Notes: generated from the sequence alone by a model not told the origin. Shown: positions 20,167 to 32,069, counted from the stretch's first letter. The stretch: DNA of 64,000 bases from Rhizorhabdus phycosphaerae (GCF_011044255.1 NZ_CP049107.1:248001-312000); one strand, 5' to 3'. Translations and numbers: made by a program.

Positions 20167-20207
20167 CCTCCATGGCGCGCTCCCGCAGCGCGCCGATCGG
20201 AGAATAG

Positions 20208-22610
<2,403 letters not shown>

Positions 22611-22621
22611 TGAGATTGGGC

Positions 22622-22649
22622 GGGGCGGGGCGAAGTCCTCCCCCGCCCC
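22622..22649. terminator. GC-rich hairpin after lon
   Basis: GGGGCGGGG and CCCCGCCCC pair perfectly over 9 bp with a 10-base loop, 12 bp after the lon stop. There is no T-run, but the position between convergent lon and greB suits termination. Confidence 0.5.
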
Positions 22650-22748
22650 AGTCTGCCGGTGGCCCCGGGCTTTCTTGCAGCGCCGGGGTTCGAGCTCTTT
22701 TCACTTTCGGTGAACGCACTCTAGTTTTCGGCATCGCATTTTCGGGCC

Positions 22749-22768
22749 GTCGACCGTCTATGGTCGAC
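22749..22768. terminator. Small hairpin downstream of greB
   Basis: GTCGACC and GGTCGAC pair around GTCTAT, 11 bp beyond the greB stop on the minus strand. No T-run follows. It may be a weak terminator or a stabilising 3' stem. Confidence 0.35.
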
Positions 22769-22779
22769 TTGAGCATGTC

Positions 22780-23268
22780 CTAGGCGGCCGGATAGTCGAT
22801 AGAGACTATCTCATAATCCTTCGTCCCGCCGGGCAGGCTGACGCGCCGTACATCGCCTATGGCGGCGCCCTTCAGCGCCAGGGCCAGCGGCGAGTACCAG
22901 TTGATGCGACCTGCCGAGGCATCGGCCTCATCGGTGCCGACCAGCGTCAGCGTCCTCTCTTCGTCATCCTCGTCGACGATGGTGACCGTGGCCCCGAAGA
23001 AGACGCGACTGCGATCTTCCTGACGGGCGGGGTCGACGACCTTCGCCGATTTCATGCGGCGCGAGAGGTGCGCCAGCTCGCGGTCGATCTCGCGCAGTTT
23101 CTTGCGCCCGTAGATATAGTCGCCATTTTCAGACCGATCGCCATTGCCCGCCGCCCAGCTGATCACTTCGACAAGAGCGGGCCGCTCGGTACCGAAAAGC
23201 TGCTCATAGCGCGCGCGCATCGCGGAGAATCCGGCGGGCGTGATGTAGTTGGGACGATCCTGACCCAT
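22780..23268 (-). CDS. greB: Transcription elongation factor GreB
   Basis: A 162-residue GreA/GreB family protein that stimulates transcript cleavage by backtracked RNA polymerase. The N-terminal coiled coil includes NYITPAGFSAMRARYEQLF and GNGDRSENGDYIYGRKKLREIDREL, with the acidic tip residues expected in the SENGDY region. The C-terminal FKBP-like domain has ISWAAGNGD upstream and INWYSPLALALKGAAIGD. GreB rather than GreA is suggested by RPNYITPAG and YGRKKLREIDREL. ATG 23268 lies just after the methyltransferase stop (23274), so the two are cotranscribed; TTG 23277 is a less likely start. Confidence 0.93.
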   Translation of the reverse strand: MGQDRPNYITPAGFSAMRARYEQLFGTERPALVEVISWAAGNGDRSENGDYIYGRKKLREIDRELAHLSRRMKSAKVVDPARQEDRSRVFFGATVTIVDEDDEERTLTLVGTDEADASAGRINWYSPLALALKGAAIGDVRRVSLPGGTKDYEIVSIDYPAA

Positions 23269-23273
23269 CGCGG

Positions 23274-24077
23274 TCAACGCGTCCGGCGCTGGTTCAGCAC
23301 CTCATAGGCCATCACAGCCGTTGCCACGGCAGCGTTCAGGCTGTCCGCCTTTCCCAGCATCGGGATCTTCACCAGCCGGTCGCAGGCGTCCTCATAGTCT
23401 GCGGGAAGCCCCTGCGCCTCGTTGCCGACGAGGATGAAGGTCGGTGCTTCGTAACGCGGCTCCTGATAATCGTGGACGGCGCGCAGGCTCGTGCCGATCA
23501 GCTCGCCAGGGCCGCTGCGCAGCCATGAGAGGAATTCGGGCCAGCGCGCGGTCGCGATCTTCTGCGTGAACAGCGCACCCATCGTCGCGCGTACGGCCTC
23601 TACCGAGAAGGGGTCGACGCAGTCGTCGACGAGGATCAGGCCGCCGGCCCCGACGGCGTCGCCCGTCCGTAATATGGTTCCGAGATTGCCGGGATCGCGC
23701 AGCGACTGGGCGACGATCCAGATATTCGATGCCGACCGGTCGACCGCCGAGAGGCTCGTGTCCCACTCCCGATAAACGCCGAGCACGGTCTGCGGATTGT
23801 CCTTGCCGGACAATTTGGACAGGATGTCGCGCTCGGTCTCGATCGCCTCGCCGCCAGCGCCTTCGACCGCGAACACCAGCTTCTTCGTCAGAGGATGATC
23901 GGCACCGTCCCGGGTGAAGAAGACATATTCCGGCAGGAAGCCGGCATCGGCAGCTTCGGTGAGGATGCGCAAACCCTCGGCGAGGAACAGCCCTTCCTCG
24001 CGGCGGTGACGCTTCTCGCGAAGCGACCGGACCCGCTTCACCAGCGTGTTGGAATAGGCGGTTATCTGGCGGGGCAG
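23274..24077 (-). CDS. TrmH/SpoU family rRNA 2'-O-methyltransferase
   Basis: A SPOUT-fold S-adenosylmethionine methyltransferase, probably acting on rRNA ribose. It has an N-terminal substrate-binding domain (ITAYSNTLVKRVRSLREKRH, then GLFLAEGLRIL) and a C-terminal domain with the knot motifs DPGNLGTILRTGDAVG, FILVGNEAQGL and IPMLGKADSLNAAVA. The start is uncertain. No ATG, GTG or TTG lies in frame between the ptsH stop (24169) and this domain. CTG 24077 (LPRQITAYSN, with GGAG upstream) reproduces the family N-terminus. Alternatives are ATG 24233 inside ptsH, or GTG 24041, which would remove the first strand. It is followed directly by greB. Confidence 0.85.
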   Translation of the reverse strand: MPRQITAYSNTLVKRVRSLREKRHRREEGLFLAEGLRILTEAADAGFLPEYVFFTRDGADHPLTKKLVFAVEGAGGEAIETERDILSKLSGKDNPQTVLGVYREWDTSLSAVDRSASNIWIVAQSLRDPGNLGTILRTGDAVGAGGLILVDDCVDPFSVEAVRATMGALFTQKIATARWPEFLSWLRSGPGELIGTSLRAVHDYQEPRYEAPTFILVGNEAQGLPADYEDACDRLVKIPMLGKADSLNAAVATAVMAYEVLNQRRTR

Positions 24078-24168
24078 GGGACCATGCTCCGATAGGGCCC
24101 GGGCAGGTGGCGCGGGCAGGCGATTGACGATGGCATCGGGGTAACCGACGGGGCGACAGGAGCCCGGG

Positions 24169-24441
24169 TCATTCCTCGCCGAATTTGTTTTCGACCAGCT
24201 CGGTAAGGGCAGCCAGTGCCTTTTCGGCGCCATCGCCCCGGGCTGAGATGATGATGCTATCGCCCTTGGCCGCACCGAGCATCATCAGCCCCATGATCGA
24301 CGTTCCGGCGACCTTGGACCCGTCCTTCTCGACCTCGACCTCGGCGCTGTGCGAACTCGCGAGGGTCACGAACTTCGCGCTGGCACGGGCGTGGAGGCCC
24401 CTGATATTCGTGATCCGGACTTCGCGGCTGACGGTCGTCAT
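24169..24441 (-). CDS. ptsH: Phosphocarrier protein HPr
   Basis: A 90-residue phosphocarrier of the phosphotransferase system. GLHARASAKFV gives the phospho-acceptor His17, and TSIMGLMML carries the regulatory serine (Ser48), the HprK target. It overlaps the EIIA gene by four bases (ATGA). In alphaproteobacteria this cluster has no sugar permease and acts as a regulatory relay linked to ChvI/ChvG and HprK. EI is not in the window. Confidence 0.97.
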   Translation of the reverse strand: MTTVSREVRITNIRGLHARASAKFVTLASSHSAEVEVEKDGSKVAGTSIMGLMMLGAAKGDSIIISARGDGAEKALAALTELVENKFGEE

Positions 24442-24845
24442 GCGGCGGCCTCTCCCAGCACTTCGGACGCGACGGAAATATATTTTCGCCCAGCGTCGCG
24501 CGCTGCGCCCACGGCGGCCTTGATCTTCATCATCTTGCGCGCGCCTTCGAGGCGGATCAGCATGGGCAGGTTGATGCCGGCGATGACTTCCACCTTGCCC
24601 GGCTCCATCAGCGAAATGGCCAGGTTCGACGGCGTTCCGCCGAACAGGTCGGTCAACAGGATCACCCCCGAGCCGTCATCGACAGCAGCGACCGCCCGCG
24701 CAATGTCGGCGCGGCGTCCCTCCATATCGTCATCGGGGCCGATACAGATCGCCTCGATGGCGGTCTGCGGCCCCACGACATGTTCCATTGCCGTAACAAA
24801 CTCTGCCGCCAGGCGGCCATGAGTAACGAGCACCAATCCGATCAT
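24438..24845 (-). CDS. PTS mannose-family EIIA domain protein
   Basis: 135 residues. The start MIGLVLVTHGRLAAEF places the phospho-acceptor His9, followed by VILLTDLFGGTPSNLA, the hallmark of EIIA-Man. It receives phosphate from HPr. No EIIB/C/D permease is adjacent, so a signalling rather than transport role is inferred, as in other alphaproteobacterial regulatory PTS clusters. It overlaps ptsH by four bases, and about 19 bases separate it from rapZ upstream. Confidence 0.94.
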   Translation of the reverse strand: MIGLVLVTHGRLAAEFVTAMEHVVGPQTAIEAICIGPDDDMEGRRADIARAVAAVDDGSGVILLTDLFGGTPSNLAISLMEPGKVEVIAGINLPMLIRLEGARKMMKIKAAVGAARDAGRKYISVASEVLGEAAA

Positions 24846-24864
24846 CTGACATTAAACCCGCTGG

Positions 24865-25791
24865 TCATGACCCAAAGCCTGGCACCGTGCTCTCCTGAAC
24901 GTCCGACTTCTGTTGAGTCAGATCGCGATGGCGGACCGTGGGCGAAAATCCCGCAGCGCGCAACCGGCTTGCGAGTGTTTCCGCAAAATGCACCGATCTA
25001 TGTTTCCCGCCGGTACACCCGATCGCGATCGTCACATAGCTTTTGCCCTCGGCTTCGTAGCGCGGAAGCAGCAGTAGCAGCAGCTCCTCGATTCGCTGTT
25101 TGGCCTCGGCATAGGTCGGATCTTCAACGATATAGGCGCCGACATCGGGATCCAGGCCGGTCTTGGGCCGCAATTGCGGATCCCAATGCGGATTGCGCAG
25201 GAACCGCATGTCGAAAACGAGATCGGCATCGCGGGGGACGCCGCGCGAGAAACCGAACGACATGACGGTCAGCGTGGTGCCGGTTCCCGTCGCGTCGCCG
25301 AAGCTGCGCCGCAGCGACGCCTGCAGGTCATTGGTCGAGATCTCCGACGTGTCCACCAGCTCGTCGGCGGCCGCGCGGAGCGGCGCCAGCAATTCGCGCT
25401 CGTGCACGATGCCATCCTCGATCGGACGGTCCTGCGCCAGCGGGTGGCGGCTGCGGGTCGCCGAATAGCGCCGCGCGATCTCGGCGCCCGAGCAGTCGAG
25501 GAACAGAATGCCGGCGTCGCGGCCCTCGGCCTTGAGCGCGGCGGCGCGTCGCACCAGCCGTCTGCTGTCGAAATCCCGGGTCCGACTGTCGATGCCGATC
25601 GCCAGCGGTCGCCGTTCGTCCAGGCTGCCCTCGGCCGGCGCTGCGGCGATGAGGCGATCGAGCAGCGACAGCGGGAGATTGTCGACCGTCTCCCACCCCA
25701 TGTCCTCCAGCGCCTTGAGCGCAGTCTTCTTTCCCGCGCCGGACATGCCCGTGACGAAAAGAATTCTGCGCGGTAGCGACGACCTGCTCAT
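24865..25791 (-). CDS. rapZ: RapZ/YvcJ nucleotide-binding RNase adapter
   Basis: A 308-residue RapZ family protein. In enteric bacteria RapZ guides RNase E to glmZ RNA and senses glucosamine 6-phosphate; the alphaproteobacterial role is not settled. Family blocks are ETVDNLPLSLLDRLI, DCSGAEIARRYSATRSRHPLA, ELVDTSEIS, MSFGFSRGVPRDADLVFDMRFLRNPHW and IAIGCTGGKHRSVHFAE. The Walker A loop reads GMSGAGKKT, with Lys22 where Ser or Thr normally follows the P-loop lysine, which may weaken Mg-ATP binding. It overlaps hprK by four bases within the PTS/ChvIG cluster. Confidence 0.94.
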   Translation of the reverse strand: MSRSSLPRRILFVTGMSGAGKKTALKALEDMGWETVDNLPLSLLDRLIAAAPAEGSLDERRPLAIGIDSRTRDFDSRRLVRRAAALKAEGRDAGILFLDCSGAEIARRYSATRSRHPLAQDRPIEDGIVHERELLAPLRAAADELVDTSEISTNDLQASLRRSFGDATGTGTTLTVMSFGFSRGVPRDADLVFDMRFLRNPHWDPQLRPKTGLDPDVGAYIVEDPTYAEAKQRIEELLLLLLPRYEAEGKSYVTIAIGCTGGKHRSVHFAETLASRLRAAGFSPTVRHRDLTQQKSDVQESTVPGFGS

Positions 25792-26228
25792 TGCGATTCT
25801 CCCAGCCCATGACGCTTCAACGCCAGTTCGGCCTTGATCGGCGCGGACGCCTCGAAAGGAGCAAAGCCGAGGGTGGGAATCGATATGCCTTCGAGGGAGG
25901 TGACGTCGAGCACGTCCTCCGGAAGCCTCTCGGGCGCCCGGTCGAGGTCGAGCATCAGGGCGACGGGCGCGCGTGCGACATGCGGGAGCTCGAGGATGCC
26001 CAGGCCCCGCACCTCGATCTTGCCGGCGATCGCCGGGGGAGGGCTGGCGAACAGCCGTCCGCCTTCGGCATCGAGCCGGGTATAGTCATCGGACAGCAGG
26101 GTCGCTCCGCGATCGATGAGGCGTAGCGCCAGGTCGGACTTGCCGATGCCCGAGCGGCCGGCGATGAGCAGCGCGCGGCCGCCGATCACTATACTGGACG
26201 CATGGAGCGGGTTCGCGGCTGCCACCAT
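25788..26228 (-). CDS. hprK: Short HPr kinase/phosphorylase
   Basis: 146 residues, matching only the C-terminal catalytic domain of Firmicute HprK, as is usual for alphaproteobacteria. Walker A is GRSGIGKSD (residues ~24-32). EVRGLGILELPHV is the HprK signature region. It phosphorylates or dephosphorylates the regulatory serine of HPr, encoded three genes downstream. Its ATG directly abuts the chvG stop (TGA then ATG), and its end overlaps rapZ, so translation is probably coupled. Confidence 0.93.
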   Translation of the reverse strand: MVAAANPLHASSIVIGGRALLIAGRSGIGKSDLALRLIDRGATLLSDDYTRLDAEGGRLFASPPPAIAGKIEVRGLGILELPHVARAPVALMLDLDRAPERLPEDVLDVTSLEGISIPTLGFAPFEASAPIKAELALKRHGLGESQ

Positions 26229-27818
26229 TCAAAGGCTCCGCGCCGGCAGCCGGATGACGAATTTGGCGCCGCGGGGGGCGTTGTCGCGGTCCATGGCGAC
26301 GATCGTGCCGTTATGACCCTCGACGATCGCCTTGGCGATGGCCAGGCCCAGGCCGCTGTGACGCCCGAACGCTTCCTTGTCTGGCCGCTCACTATGGAAC
26401 CGGTTGAAAATCGCTTCGCGCGCATCGGCCGGGACGCCGGGCCCCTCGTCTTCGACCTTGATCACAACGTCGTCGCCATCACGGGTCGCTGACACCTGCA
26501 CCAGTCCGCCGTCGGGAGAGAAGGATACGGCGTTCTCGACCAGATTCTCCACCACGCGCGTCAGGCGCGAGCCGTCGCCGAAGACGACGGCCGTGCCGCG
26601 ATGCGGGCGCGCGAAGGCGACTCTCACGCTGCCATTGCGTCCACGGGCCTCGCGCGTCGCCAGGAGGCCTTCGATCATGACGCCGAGATCGATCGATTCG
26701 AACCGCGCGCGCGCCAGTTCGGCATCTACGCGCGACGCTTCGGAAATGTCGGTGATCAGCCGGTCGAGCCTTGCCACGTCGTCACGAATGACGGTGATAA
26801 GCTGTTGTTTAAGATCGGGATCTTTAACAAGATCGAGGCTGTCGACGGCTGACCGGAGCGATGCGAGCGGGTTCTTTAGCTCATGCGCGACATCGGCGGC
26901 GAAGGCTTCGGTTGCGTCGATCCGCTGGCGGATTGCCAGACTCATGTCGGACAGCGCGCGGGCGAGCGTGCCGATCTCGTCGCGACGCTCGGGCAGCCGG
27001 GGAACCTGAACTTCGCGAGCGCGTCCCAGCCGCACCCGATGGGCAGCCAGAGCGAGGCGCCGCAAGGGCCTGACGATCGTTCGTGCGAGAAACAGAGACA
27101 GGCTGACCGAGACGAGCACCACGATCAGCAGCACGACGCCGAGCCGCAACCGTTCCGCGCGGACGATCCGCGTTATGTCGCGCTGGTTTTCGGTCGAGAG
27201 CAGAACATTGCCGCCGCCACGGCCGTCACGGATGTCGATAGCCGCGAGGATCATCGGTGTCCGATCGGGCGCTCGCTGCACGTCGGTTGCAAGCCCATGG
27301 ACCTGAGCGGCCTGCCAGGCGAGCGGCCAGGCGTCGAGCACGTCCACGGCAGGTTCGCTGAACCTTTTTGGATGATCCGCGCCAACGATGACGTCGATCG
27401 TGCGATCGAGAAAACGTGCCGCGCGCTTCTGCCAGTCTTCCTGGGTGGGATCGCGCAGTTCATAGGTCGGGCTCGAATAGGACCAGCTGTCGAGCGACGG
27501 CGGGGATTTCGGGGGAGTGCTATCCCCGGATGCATAGGGATAGACCCTGAGGCGTGTCTCGGTGACATGTCCGAATTTCGCCAGCAGCCGTCCGCGATCG
27601 TCGGGCGGGGTCACGACATAGGCTTCGGCGATAAGGCGGACCTGGGTCTCCGTTTCCTCCAGCCGCGCGTCGATCAGCTGTGACCGGTAGCTGTCCAGAT
27701 AGAAGAACCCACCCGCGAGCATCGCGAGGGCGAAGATGTTGACGGCGAGGATTCGCGAGGTGAGGGAAGTGCGTGCCGCAGCTTCGGGCGTTCCCAGCGC
27801 CAGACTATTCCTCGGCAA
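26229..27818 (-). CDS. chvG: ChvG-type sensor histidine kinase
   Basis: A 529-residue inner-membrane kinase. A first membrane segment (~23-45) and a second (~235-260) enclose a periplasmic sensor of about 190 residues. HAMP follows, then HisKA with [20 protein letters not shown] (phospho-acceptor His312) and an HATPase with [19 protein letters not shown] and [18 protein letters not shown]. ChvG/ExoS kinases sense acid and envelope conditions and control envelope and metabolic genes in rhizobia. It overlaps chvI by 14 bases. The sensing signal in sphingomonads is unknown. Confidence 0.94.
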   Translation of the reverse strand: MPRNSLALGTPEAAARTSLTSRILAVNIFALAMLAGGFFYLDSYRSQLIDARLEETETQVRLIAEAYVVTPPDDRGRLLAKFGHVTETRLRVYPYASGDSTPPKSPPSLDSWSYSSPTYELRDPTQEDWQKRAARFLDRTIDVIVGADHPKRFSEPAVDVLDAWPLAWQAAQVHGLATDVQRAPDRTPMILAAIDIRDGRGGGNVLLSTENQRDITRIVRAERLRLGVVLLIVVLVSVSLSLFLARTIVRPLRRLALAAHRVRLGRAREVQVPRLPERRDEIGTLARALSDMSLAIRQRIDATEAFAADVAHELKNPLASLRSAVDSLDLVKDPDLKQQLITVIRDDVARLDRLITDISEASRVDAELARARFESIDLGVMIEGLLATREARGRNGSVRVAFARPHRGTAVVFGDGSRLTRVVENLVENAVSFSPDGGLVQVSATRDGDDVVIKVEDEGPGVPADAREAIFNRFHSERPDKEAFGRHSGLGLAIAKAIVEGHNGTIVAMDRDNAPRGAKFVIRLPARSL

Positions 27819-28512
27819 AGCGATAGCCTACGCCATAGAGGGTCTCGATCGCCTTGAACTCGGAATCGACCTGCCGGAACTTTCGGCGCAAGCGCTTGAT
27901 GTGGCTGTCGATCGTACGGTCGTCGACATAGACATCGTCCTGATAGGCGGTGTCCATCAGCTGGTCGCGCGACTTGACGAAGCCGGGCCGCTGGGCAAGC
28001 GCCTCCAGGATCAGGAATTCCGTTACCGTCAGGGTTACGTCCTTGCCCTCCCAGGTCACGCGGTGGCGCGCAGGATCCATTTCGAGGCGGCCGCGCAGGA
28101 TCTTCTCGGCCGCAGGCGTCTCGGCCTGACCATCCTGTTCGCTGCGCGCTTCGGTCCGGCGCAATATGGCGCGGATGCGGGCGATCAGGAGACGCTGCGA
28201 GAAGGGCTTGGTGATATAGTCGTCGGCGCCCATGGCGAGGCCCAGGGCTTCGTCCAGCTCGTCATCCTTCGAGGTCAGGAAGATCGTCGGGATGCTGCTC
28301 TTCTCGCGCAGCCGGCGGAGCAGCTCCATGCCGTCCATGCGCGGCATCTTGATGTCGAGCACGGCAAGATCGGGTGGGTTATCCAGCAGCGACCGCAGCG
28401 CCGTTTCCCCGTCCGAATAGACCCGGACGGTGAAGCCTTCCGATTGCAGCGCGATCGAAACGGAAGTGAGGATGTTGCGATCGTCATCGACTAACGCGAT
28501 CGTGGCCGACAT
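27805..28512 (-). CDS. chvI: ChvI-type response regulator (OmpR family)
   Basis: 235 residues. The receiver has VDDDRN, phospho-acceptor Asp53 in [21 protein letters not shown] and ITKPFS. The C-terminal winged helix has [20 protein letters not shown] and [17 protein letters not shown]. It forms the first gene of the chvI-chvG-hprK-rapZ-EIIA-ptsH run and diverges from pckA over about 250 bp, an arrangement also found in Agrobacterium and other alphaproteobacteria. Confidence 0.96.
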   Translation of the reverse strand: MSATIALVDDDRNILTSVSIALQSEGFTVRVYSDGETALRSLLDNPPDLAVLDIKMPRMDGMELLRRLREKSSIPTIFLTSKDDELDEALGLAMGADDYITKPFSQRLLIARIRAILRRTEARSEQDGQAETPAAEKILRGRLEMDPARHRVTWEGKDVTLTVTEFLILEALAQRPGFVKSRDQLMDTAYQDDVYVDDRTIDSHIKRLRRKFRQVDSEFKAIETLYGVGYRFAEE

Positions 28513-28766
28513 GGGACCGTTGGGCCTCCCGAGAGATGATGACGGCCAGCGCGGACGGCCTGAATGATGCCGTCTGCGTAGCCCAGCGCCGGGGCAGGTT
28601 CAACCGTGCAGCGCACCCTTTACGATCCCCGGCTTTGAAACTATGCGCGAAAAGAAAGACACAAAGGTACGGAGGATGCCCGGCTGGATTCGGCGCAGTC
28701 TTCACGTACCTACACGTTAGGAGCGGCACCCGGAAAACGGTGGCCACACCCGTATAGGAGATAAAT

Positions 28767-30365
28767 GTGCCTCAGCTCACGCCCGCCTTCGGGCTCGACA
28801 AACAGGGTATCGACGTCGACGCCCAGCTCCACTGGAACCTCGGAACCGCTCCGCTCGTCGAGCTCGCCGTACAGCGTGGCGAAGGCCTGCTGTCGAAGGA
28901 CGGCCCGCTGGTCGTAAAGACCGGCGCGCACACCGGCCGCTCGGCCAACGATAAATTCATCGTGCGCGACGCCGAAACCGAAGAGACGGTCTGGTGGGGC
29001 AAGACCAATAAGGGAATGACTCCCGAGCAGTTCGCGGCGCTGAAGGCCGATTTCCTGTCTCATCTGAAGACAAAGGACACGCTGTTCGTCCAGGATCTCT
29101 TCGGCGGTTCGCAGCCGGCGCACCGCGTCAACGTGCGCGTCATCACCGAATTCGCCTGGCACAGCCTTTTCATCCGTACGCTGCTTGTGCGCCCCGAAGC
29201 CGCCGAACTCGCCGCCTTCGCGCCCGAGTTCACCATCATCGATCTGCCCAGCTTCGTTGCCGATCCGGCACGCCATGGCTGCCGCAGCGAGACGGTGATC
29301 GCGGTCAACCTCAGCGAGAAGCTGATCCTGATAGGCGGCACGCGTTATGCCGGCGAGATGAAGAAGTCGGTGTTCGGCATCCTCAACTACAAGCTGCCGG
29401 CGGCCGGCGTGATGCCGATGCACTGTTCCGCGAACATCGGCCCGAATGGCGACACCGCCATCTTCTTCGGCCTGTCGGGCACCGGCAAGACGACCCTCTC
29501 GGCCGATGCGAGCCGGACGCTGATCGGGGATGACGAGCATGGCTGGTCGGACGAGGCTGTCTTCAATTTCGAGGGCGGTTGCTACGCGAAGATGATCCGC
29601 CTGTCGGCCGAGGCCGAGCCGGAAATCTACGCGACGACGAAGCGCTTCGGCACGGTGCTCGAGAATGTCGTGATCGATCCTGATACCCGCGTGATCGATC
29701 TCGACGACGATAGCCTCGCCGAGAACAGCCGCGGATCCTACCCGATCGACTTCATCCCGAACGCATCGAAGGAAAATCTCGGCCCGGTTCCAAAGAACAT
29801 CATCTTCCTCACCGCCGATGCCTATGGCGTCCTGCCGCCGATCGCCAAGCTGACCCCCGACCAGGCAATGTACCATTTCCTGTCGGGCTACACCGCGCGT
29901 GTCGCCGGCACGGAGATCGGCGTGACCGAGCCGTCGGCGACCTTCTCGACCTGCTTCGGTGCGCCCTTCATGCCGCGTCATCCGTCGGTCTATGGCAATC
30001 TGCTCAAGGAGCGGATCGCCAAGGGCGGAGTCGACTGCTGGCTGGTGAATACGGGCTGGACTGGCGGCCAATATGGCGTCGGCCACCGCATGCCGATCAA
30101 GGTGACCCGCGCGCTGCTCAATGCTGCGCTCGATGGCAGCCTGAACTCGGCCGAGTTCCGCATCGATCCCAATTTCGGCTTCAAGGTTCCGGTCGCGGTC
30201 CCCGGCGTCGAAAGCAAGATCCTCAATCCGCGCGAAACCTGGCCCGATGCCGACGCTTATGATGCGACGGCGAAGAAGCTGGTCGGCCAGTTCATCGACA
30301 ATTTCGCGCAATTCGCGGATCATGTCGACGAGGGCGTCCGCCAGGCTGCGCCAAAAGCAGCCTGA
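28767..30365 (+). CDS. pckA: Phosphoenolpyruvate carboxykinase (ATP)
   Basis: Converts oxaloacetate and ATP to phosphoenolpyruvate, the entry to gluconeogenesis. 532 residues, full length. Blocks are [17 protein letters not shown], the ATP-loop [13 protein letters not shown] near residue 235, and the metal and substrate regions DDEHGWSD and [10 protein letters not shown]. The start is GTG 28767 with AGGAG six bases upstream; an ATG two bases earlier is out of frame. It diverges from chvI, which suggests control by that regulator. A strong terminator follows. Confidence 0.97.
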   Translation: MPQLTPAFGLDKQGIDVDAQLHWNLGTAPLVELAVQRGEGLLSKDGPLVVKTGAHTGRSANDKFIVRDAETEETVWWGKTNKGMTPEQFAALKADFLSHLKTKDTLFVQDLFGGSQPAHRVNVRVITEFAWHSLFIRTLLVRPEAAELAAFAPEFTIIDLPSFVADPARHGCRSETVIAVNLSEKLILIGGTRYAGEMKKSVFGILNYKLPAAGVMPMHCSANIGPNGDTAIFFGLSGTGKTTLSADASRTLIGDDEHGWSDEAVFNFEGGCYAKMIRLSAEAEPEIYATTKRFGTVLENVVIDPDTRVIDLDDDSLAENSRGSYPIDFIPNASKENLGPVPKNIIFLTADAYGVLPPIAKLTPDQAMYHFLSGYTARVAGTEIGVTEPSATFSTCFGAPFMPRHPSVYGNLLKERIAKGGVDCWLVNTGWTGGQYGVGHRMPIKVTRALLNAALDGSLNSAEFRIDPNFGFKVPVAVPGVESKILNPRETWPDADAYDATAKKLVGQFIDNFAQFADHVDEGVRQAAPKAA

Positions 30366-30383
30366 TCGGCTCGATCCGATCGA

Positions 30384-30418
30384 GGGCGTCCCGGCCATGT
30401 CGGGGCGCCCTTTTTCTT
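30384..30418 (+). terminator. Intrinsic terminator of pckA
   Basis: GGGCGTCCCG and CGGGGCGCCC pair over ten positions (one G-T) around a 7-base loop, followed by TTTTTCTT. It starts about 18 bp after the pckA stop. Confidence 0.88.
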
Positions 30419-30425
30419 TGGAGCT

Positions 30426-30878
30426 ATGATGGATCAGCCGCGATTGTTCGACGATGAGTCGGAGATACGAGCGATCGGAAGGGGCTTGCTGGACCGGTCG
30501 CTTCCCCTGCAGGCCTGGACGCACGAGGCGCATCTTGCCGCCTGCCTCTGGCTGCTCGTGGAATGCCCCGAGGTAAACGTCGACCGCGACCTGCCAGGGA
30601 TCATTCGCGCCTATAACGAAGCAAGCGGCGGGACGAACTCCGACACCAGCGGATATCATCACACGATCACGCGATGCTTCGTGGCTGGGGTCCGCCAGTG
30701 GTTGAGGCGTTGCGACGATTCGGGCCTCCTCGATCGCGTCAACGGACTGCTGCAGGTGGAGGAGGGGCAGCGCGACTGGCCGCTCCGCTTTTTCAGCCGC
30801 GAAAGGCTCTTCTCTGTGGAAGCGCGGCGGGGCTGGGTCGAACCCGACAGGGAATATTTACCATCTTCAGAGCACTGA
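30426..30878 (+). CDS. Uncharacterised 150-residue conserved-looking protein
   Basis: I do not recognise a named family. The sequence looks like a genuine soluble protein: WTHEAHLAACLWLLVECPE, then RAYNEASGGTNSDTSGYHHT, a pattern I have seen in uncharacterised bacterial proteins. The conserved-looking His, Asn, Thr and Tyr residues could form a metal or ligand site. C-terminal blocks are WPLRFFSRERLFSVEARRGW. No signal peptide or membrane helix. It sits alone between the pckA terminator and the diguanylate cyclase. Two adjacent ATGs (30426, 30429) are possible starts. Confidence 0.75.
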   Translation: MMDQPRLFDDESEIRAIGRGLLDRSLPLQAWTHEAHLAACLWLLVECPEVNVDRDLPGIIRAYNEASGGTNSDTSGYHHTITRCFVAGVRQWLRRCDDSGLLDRVNGLLQVEEGQRDWPLRFFSRERLFSVEARRGWVEPDREYLPSSEH

Positions 30879-30929
30879 AAATTAAGCGGCCGGGAATATC
30901 CCTAACGCGTCATTTTCCGAGCAGGTGCC

Positions 30930-32069
30930 ATGTACGAAGGAAAGCCCCCGTCATCGCCAGCCCGCAAGGGTTGGAGTCTGGATTCGATCTTCGGGCGTTC
31001 GGCGGACGCCGACGTTTCGGAGCGGCAGGTTGCGCCGTCGGTGTCGTCGACACCCGCATCGACCGACGTGGCGGCAAACGACCTCTTCTCTCGCGTCGGC
31101 GCTTTCCTGAAGACGCATCGGCTCGATCCGACGCCGACCAACTATGATCTGGGGTACCAATATCTAGGCGGTCACGATCCCGCCGTCGTGGCGGCCGTCG
31201 ATGCGGCGATCGCACAGGATGGCTTCCTGCGGCACGACGTCGCGCAGCAGATCGTCGAGAGCACGGCCAACACCGTGTCGTCCGAGTTGCTCGAGAAGCT
31301 GATCGATCAGGCGCATCAGAGCATGTTGCTGGCAGCGAGCCTTGTCGGTCAGTCGAGAAGCGATGCTAGCGCCTACGGCAACGCACTCGACCGCGGCGCT
31401 GCTGCTCTCGACGCCGGTGGCGAACCCGCCACTCGGGCGCTCGAACTGATGCTCGACCTGACCCGGACGATGATCGGCAAGACCCAGGATGCCGAGCGCC
31501 GGCTTGCCGAAATGGGCTCGCAGATGGCGTCGCTGCAGGACGATCTGGCCGAGGCGCAGGCGGTGGCCGAAAGCGACCCGCTAACCGGCCTCGCCAACCG
31601 CCGGGCCTTCCAGTCGCGTCTCGCCCGCGCCATGGCTCAGGCGACGCAGGAGGGCACGCCCTTGTCCGTGGCCTTCTGCGACATCGACCATTTCAAGAAG
31701 ATCAATGACAATTTCGGTCATGATACGGGTGACCGAATCCTCAAGATGGTGGCCGACGCACTCGTCGATGGGGCCGGCGAGGATGCCTTTGTCGGCCGGT
31801 TCGGCGGGGAGGAATTCCTGGTGCTGTTCGACGGCATCATGGGGCGTCGGGCGGCGATGCGGATCGACGAGATCCGCGACGAACTGTCCGGACGCCATCT
31901 TGTCTCCAAGACCACTGGCGAGCCCCTCGGCACGGTTACTTTCTCGGCAGGGATCGCCCAGCTTCAGACCGGGGAAGACGAGGGTGACATGCTCCGGCGC
32001 GCCGACGAGGCGCTCTATGCGGCCAAGAATGCCGGCCGCAACCGCGTATTGATCGCAGGCGAGGATTGA
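30930..32069 (+). CDS. Diguanylate cyclase, GGDEF domain
   Basis: 379 residues. The first ~210 form a helical, probably coiled-coil regulatory region with no recognised sensor fold or membrane segment. The GGDEF domain starts at AESDPLTGLANRRAF and contains FCDIDHFKKINDNFGHDTGD and the active-site RFGGEEF (residues 290-296), so it should make cyclic di-GMP from GTP. The residues before GGEEF lack the RxxD product-inhibition site. Its output could be degraded by the EAL protein at 47.6 kb. A perfect hairpin follows the stop. Confidence 0.92.
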   Translation: MYEGKPPSSPARKGWSLDSIFGRSADADVSERQVAPSVSSTPASTDVAANDLFSRVGAFLKTHRLDPTPTNYDLGYQYLGGHDPAVVAAVDAAIAQDGFLRHDVAQQIVESTANTVSSELLEKLIDQAHQSMLLAASLVGQSRSDASAYGNALDRGAAALDAGGEPATRALELMLDLTRTMIGKTQDAERRLAEMGSQMASLQDDLAEAQAVAESDPLTGLANRRAFQSRLARAMAQATQEGTPLSVAFCDIDHFKKINDNFGHDTGDRILKMVADALVDGAGEDAFVGRFGGEEFLVLFDGIMGRRAAMRIDEIRDELSGRHLVSKTTGEPLGTVTFSAGIAQLQTGEDEGDMLRRADEALYAAKNAGRNRVLIAGED

